A model generated the notes under the pieces. That model was not told the DNA's origin. It was given only the letters and a program-made list of their open reading frames with translations, and ran no database searches. From Cellulosimicrobium arenosum (GTDB lineage Bacteria > Actinomycetota > Actinomycetes > Actinomycetales > Cellulomonadaceae), in contig NZ_JACYHB010000008.1 of the NCBI RefSeq assembly GCF_014837295.1, forward strand, positions 1 through 64,000: a DNA stretch of 64,000 nt, given 5' to 3'. Both the position numbers and the translations under genes were made by a program. Below, in pieces: positions 60,727-64,000 of the stretch (position 1 is its first letter; every line of letters begins with the position of its first letter).

Positions 60727-62298
60727 GTGGCCCGCGACGACGTGACCGTCGACCGGCGTCTCGCCGTCCTGCTCGCGATGGCCATGTTCGTCCTCGTCGT
60801 CGACACGTCCTTCATGAACGTCTCGATCTCCGCGGTGGTGCACGACCTGGGGACGACGGTGTCCGGCGTACAGACCGCCATCGCGCTCGAAGCACTCGTC
60901 TCGGCTGCCTTCATCCTCATCGGCAGCAAGGTCGGCGACCTCGTCGGCCGACGGCGGGCCTACGTGCTCGGCCTCCTGGGCTACGGGGTCGGTGCGGTCG
61001 CGATGACGCTCGCGCAGAGCCTCACCGCGGTCGTCGTGCTGTGGTCCGTCGTCGGTGGGCTGGGCGCGTCGCTCCTCCTGCCGTCGATGCAGGCGCTCGT
61101 GCACGGCAGCTTCGAGGGGACGGCGCGCACCAAGGTCTATGCGCTCATCGGGGCGTCGGCGTCGGTCGCGGCGGCGATCGGGCCCCTCCTCGGCGGGTTC
61201 ATCACGACCTACCTGTCGTGGCGCGTCGCGTTCGGGCTCGAGGCGGTGGTGATCGTGGTCGTGCTCTCGGGCATCCGGCTCGTCCACGACGTTCCCTTCA
61301 CGGGCGACCGGTCGGTCGACGTCGTCGGCGCGGTGCTCTCGGTGCTCGGCATGGGCGGCGTGGTGCTCGGCGTCCTGGTGTGGCAGGAAGGCGGCGAGGC
61401 GGTCGGGCTGACCATCGCGCTCGGCGTCGTCGCACTGGTCGGGCTCGCCCTGTGGGTGCTGCGCCGCGAGCGGCGCAGAGCGGCTCCGCTGGTCGACCCC
61501 GCGCTGTTCCGCTCGCCTGCGTTCCGCGTGGGCGTCTCCCAGCAGACCCTGCAGCAGGTGGCACTGGGCGGCGCGATGATCGCCCTGCCCGTCTTCCTGC
61601 AGATGGCGCTCGGCTACGACGCGATGCTCGCCGGCCTCTCCCTCGCACCCCTCTCGCTCAGCATGTTCGCCGCGGCGATCCTGGCGGGTCGTCGGGCCGG
61701 GCGACGGCGGCCCGCCACGCTCGTGCTCGCGGGCTTCACGCTCCTGGTCGTCGGGATCGCCGCACTCCTGCCCGTCGTCCCGCGCGCGACGTCGGGCTGG
61801 TACCTCGCCCTCCCGCTCGTCGTCGCCGGGGGCGGCCTCGGCCTGCTGGTCTCACAGCTCAACGCCTTCACGCTCTCGCCGATCGCGGAGGACCGCGTGG
61901 GAGAGGCCGCCGGGGTGAACTCCGCCGCGGGGTCTTTCGGGCTGTCCCTCGGGCTCGCTCTCGCGGGCGCGGTCATGCTCGCGTCGATCGCGACCGGCTT
62001 CAGCGCTCAGGCGCAGGACAGCCCCGTGCTGCCGCCCGACGACAAGGCCCGGGTGAGCGAGGTCCTCGAGCAGGACGCCGAGGTGATGAGCGACGCGCAG
62101 CTCGTCGGGCTGCTCGCCGACGAGCCCGCGGCCGTGCGCGAGGAGATCCTGCAGATCAACGACGACGTGCGAGCGCGAGCACTCCAGATCGCCCTCCTCG
62201 TCCCGCTCTGCGCCGGACTCCTCGGGGTGGTGCAGGCGCTCCGGATGCGCCGGCTGCCCGACCCGGCGCCCGGAGCCGCAGCCCCGTCGATCGGGTGA
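60727..62298 (+). CDS. MFS transporter, EmrB/QacA-type
   Basis: 523 residues with about 14 membrane segments, typical of drug:proton antiporters. It has FVLVVDTSFMNVSISAVVHDLG in TM1, GSKVGDLVGRRRAY (motif A), and motif C-like GPLLGGFITTYLSWR. A soluble stretch (about 430-480) lies before the last segment. GTG 60727 is chosen; the P-ATPase stop lies just upstream, and GAGG overlaps it, so the two are coupled. Confidence 0.88.
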   Translation: MARDDVTVDRRLAVLLAMAMFVLVVDTSFMNVSISAVVHDLGTTVSGVQTAIALEALVSAAFILIGSKVGDLVGRRRAYVLGLLGYGVGAVAMTLAQSLTAVVVLWSVVGGLGASLLLPSMQALVHGSFEGTARTKVYALIGASASVAAAIGPLLGGFITTYLSWRVAFGLEAVVIVVVLSGIRLVHDVPFTGDRSVDVVGAVLSVLGMGGVVLGVLVWQEGGEAVGLTIALGVVALVGLALWVLRRERRRAAPLVDPALFRSPAFRVGVSQQTLQQVALGGAMIALPVFLQMALGYDAMLAGLSLAPLSLSMFAAAILAGRRAGRRRPATLVLAGFTLLVVGIAALLPVVPRATSGWYLALPLVVAGGGLGLLVSQLNAFTLSPIAEDRVGEAAGVNSAAGSFGLSLGLALAGAVMLASIATGFSAQAQDSPVLPPDDKARVSEVLEQDAEVMSDAQLVGLLADEPAAVREEILQINDDVRARALQIALLVPLCAGLLGVVQALRMRRLPDPAPGAAAPSIG

Positions 62299-62347
62299 GC
62301 GCAAGGATCCTTCCCGGTCGTGCCGAGGGGGCCTCGCGACCGCGAGG

Positions 62348-64000
62348 TCACGGGAGGAGGCCGAGGTCGCGTCCCCGGCGCACCGCCTCGCGTCGTGACC
62401 CCACGTCGAGCTTGCGGTAGAGCGCCTTGAGGTGCGCCTTGACCGTGTTGACGGACACGAAGAAGTCCTCCGCGATCTCGACGTTGCTCTCCATGGTCGG
62501 CAGCACGGCGAGGATCGAGAGCTCGCGCTGGGTGAGCGGCTCGACGATCGGCGCAGGCTCGAGCGCACCGCCCGAGCGAGGAAGGAGCGCTCGTAGCCGG
62601 AGAGCCAGGGCGTCGTCCCGGCGCGAGACGGCGCGGGTCACGAGCGCACACAGCTCGGGCGTCGAGACGGTCAGGAACGGCCGCGCGAGCTGTTCGGGGG
62701 CGGCGGTGTCGAGGGCGCGGGCGACGACCCGGTCGGCACGCCGGGTCCCTGCGCGCGCGAGCGCGGCCGCCTCCAGGAGCGTGGCCTCGACGGCCGTCAG
62801 GTCGTCCGCTCGCTCCCCGGGCCCGTCGGGAACACCCTCCAGGGCGCTCAGCGCCGCCCCAGTCATACCGTCGGCCAGGAGGATCCGTGCCCGGCAGACT
62901 GCGGTGACCGCACGCGAGCCGAGCCCGTCCCGGTCCCCTCGCGAGGTCGGGGACGCGACGCGCCCGCCCGGTCCGGGAACCGCCCGCTCGAGCAGCCGCA
63001 GCTCCGTCGCCGCGCGGGCCCAGAGGTCCGCGAGCACGGGCGGCGCCGCCGTGGGACCGAGTGCGCCATCGGCGGCAGCGAGCGCGTGGCGTGCGGCCCG
63101 GCCGTGCCCGCGCGACGCGGCGACCAGCGACTGCAGCAGCCGGACCGCGGCCTCCGAGGCAGGCTCCCTCCCCCCGGCGTCGGCGGCGAGGGCGTGCGCC
63201 AGGGCCCGGTCGAGCCCGTCGTCCACCGCGTGCAGGTACCGGGCCCAGACGATCGCCGCGTGGGCCGTGCGCGCCTGGACCTGCGTGTCCCACCCTCTGG
63301 GCCGCACCGTGTCGAGCGCCGCGCGTGCGGACGTCTCGCCGTCGGCGAGCCGTCCCTCGGCGACGTCGAGCAACGCCGAGGCGGCCCGAGCACCGAGGTC
63401 GACGAGCCCTTGCGCAGCGGAGACGGCGTCGTCCGTCCCGGCGGCTCCTGCGCCGAGGACCCCCACCCGTTCACGACGCGTCCCACCCCAGGGCGATCCG
63501 GTCGTGGCGCACCACGCGAGGCCCGCCTCGCGGTGCGCGAGAGCGAGCTCGCGGTACGTCTCGAGGGCGGGGAACGGGAAGGGAACGGCCTCTACCGCCG
63601 CCAGCGCGGCAGCCGCAGCGGCCGCGAGCCGGCGCACGTCCCCGAGCGAACGCGCCGCCGACGCGTCCAGGAGCTCGAGCAGCACCGCGGAGGGGCTCGC
63701 GGCGGCTCTGCCGTCGTCGGCGAGGAGCGCGCGGGCCCGGGAGAGGTGATGGCGTGCGGCGTCGTACCTGTCGCCGACGTTCGCGATCGCCGCTGCGCAC
63801 AGGTGCAGCGCGACGTCGGGCTCCAGCTCCGCGTACGGCACCTGACCCAGGACCGCCGCGACGGCCGCTCGGTGCGGCCCCACGAGGTGGACGGCCGCAC
63901 CGTCGACGAAGACCTCGCCCACGAGGCTCCAGTCCTTCGAGGCCACGGCGTGCTCGAGCGCGCGCAGCGGCTCGCCGTGGTGCACGAGCCACCCCGCCGC
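62348..64000 (-). CDS. LuxR-family regulator, C-terminal part (5' end beyond the window)
   Basis: 550 codons visible. The frame is open to the window edge and reads AAGWLVHHGEPLRALEHA there, the typical MalT-like helical repeat, so the start and any ATPase domain lie outside. Helical-repeat region throughout, then a C-terminal LuxR HTH (ILAVLPTMESNVEIAEDFFVSVNTVKAHLKALYRKLDV). It probably resembles the 745-residue protein at 18612. The target genes are unknown. Confidence 0.87.
   Translation of the reverse strand, partial: AAGWLVHHGEPLRALEHAVASKDWSLVGEVFVDGAAVHLVGPHRAAVAAVLGQVPYAELEPDVALHLCAAAIANVGDRYDAARHHLSRARALLADDGRAAASPSAVLLELLDASAARSLGDVRRLAAAAAAALAAVEAVPFPFPALETYRELALAHREAGLAWCATTGSPWGGTRRERVGVLGAGAAGTDDAVSAAQGLVDLGARAASALLDVAEGRLADGETSARAALDTVRPRGWDTQVQARTAHAAIVWARYLHAVDDGLDRALAHALAADAGGREPASEAAVRLLQSLVAASRGHGRAARHALAAADGALGPTAAPPVLADLWARAATELRLLERAVPGPGGRVASPTSRGDRDGLGSRAVTAVCRARILLADGMTGAALSALEGVPDGPGERADDLTAVEATLLEAAALARAGTRRADRVVARALDTAAPEQLARPFLTVSTPELCALVTRAVSRRDDALALRLRALLPRSGGALEPAPIVEPLTQRELSILAVLPTMESNVEIAEDFFVSVNTVKAHLKALYRKLDVGSRREAVRRGRDLGLLP

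Overview
The window is uniformly GC-rich, with GTG starts common and genes packed head to tail. This fits a high-GC actinomycete. An IdeR/DtxR regulator carrying all the textbook metal ligands, a LysG/LysE pair, a DinB-type mycothiol-transferase-like protein, an actinobacterial arsenate reductase and a CelR-like operator half-site pattern point to the Micrococcales, perhaps a Cellulomonas, Cellulosimicrobium or Isoptericola relative. The genus is inference. I see no rRNA, tRNA, CRISPR array, insertion sequence or prophage.

Layout. 1-6.3 kb: housekeeping genes (clpX 5' part, a ZapE-type ATPase, dtxR/ideR, sodA, arfB, lysG/lysE) with a DUF1801 gene remnant, a 23-bp-arm hairpin terminator and a G-quadruplex-like tract. 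6.3-12.8 kb: an MBL-fold protein, a NUC1-type nuclease, a LacI regulator with its own operator-like site, mannonate dehydratase and a membrane protein. 12.8-18.5 kb: an arsenic island. One short arsR is divergent from a flavoprotein (ArsO-like). A tightly overlapping operon trxB-trxA-acr3-arsR/C/C ends in a single ORF that fuses an ArsR repressor to two arsenate reductase domains. 18.6-24 kb: a MalT-type LuxR regulator, then a sulfatase overlapping a membrane protein. 24-27.5 kb: DUF6325, SHOCT and PLD-N/SHOCT small proteins with glutamate decarboxylase. 27.5-38 kb: mixed metabolism, including an XRE/membrane pair, a CPA1 antiporter, endonuclease IV, a FAD oxidoreductase and a 5'-3' exonuclease.

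38-44.5 kb: SulP, DUF1269, GAP-family, AI-2E-type and DUF7144-like membrane proteins and a second DUF6325-SHOCT-DUF1269 set. 44.6-51.1 kb: a signalling block (SigG-like sigma factor, GAF/SpoIIE phosphatase with kinase domain, large LuxR ATPase) all on the minus strand. 51.2-52.6 kb: a 30-bp perfect palindrome, a conserved hypothetical and a UBP zinc-finger protein. 52.8-56.4 kb: a large secreted PA14-GH2-LamG enzyme. 56.5-64 kb: another PLD-N/SHOCT protein, an alpha/beta hydrolase, a P-type ATPase/MFS operon and the 3' part of another LuxR regulator.

The most distinctive items are the ArsR-ArsC-ArsC fusion, which keeps an internal ribosome-binding site and ATG before its last domain, and the recurring small-protein modules (SHOCT, DUF6325, DUF1269, PLD-N) scattered across four places among ion-transport and acid-stress genes.
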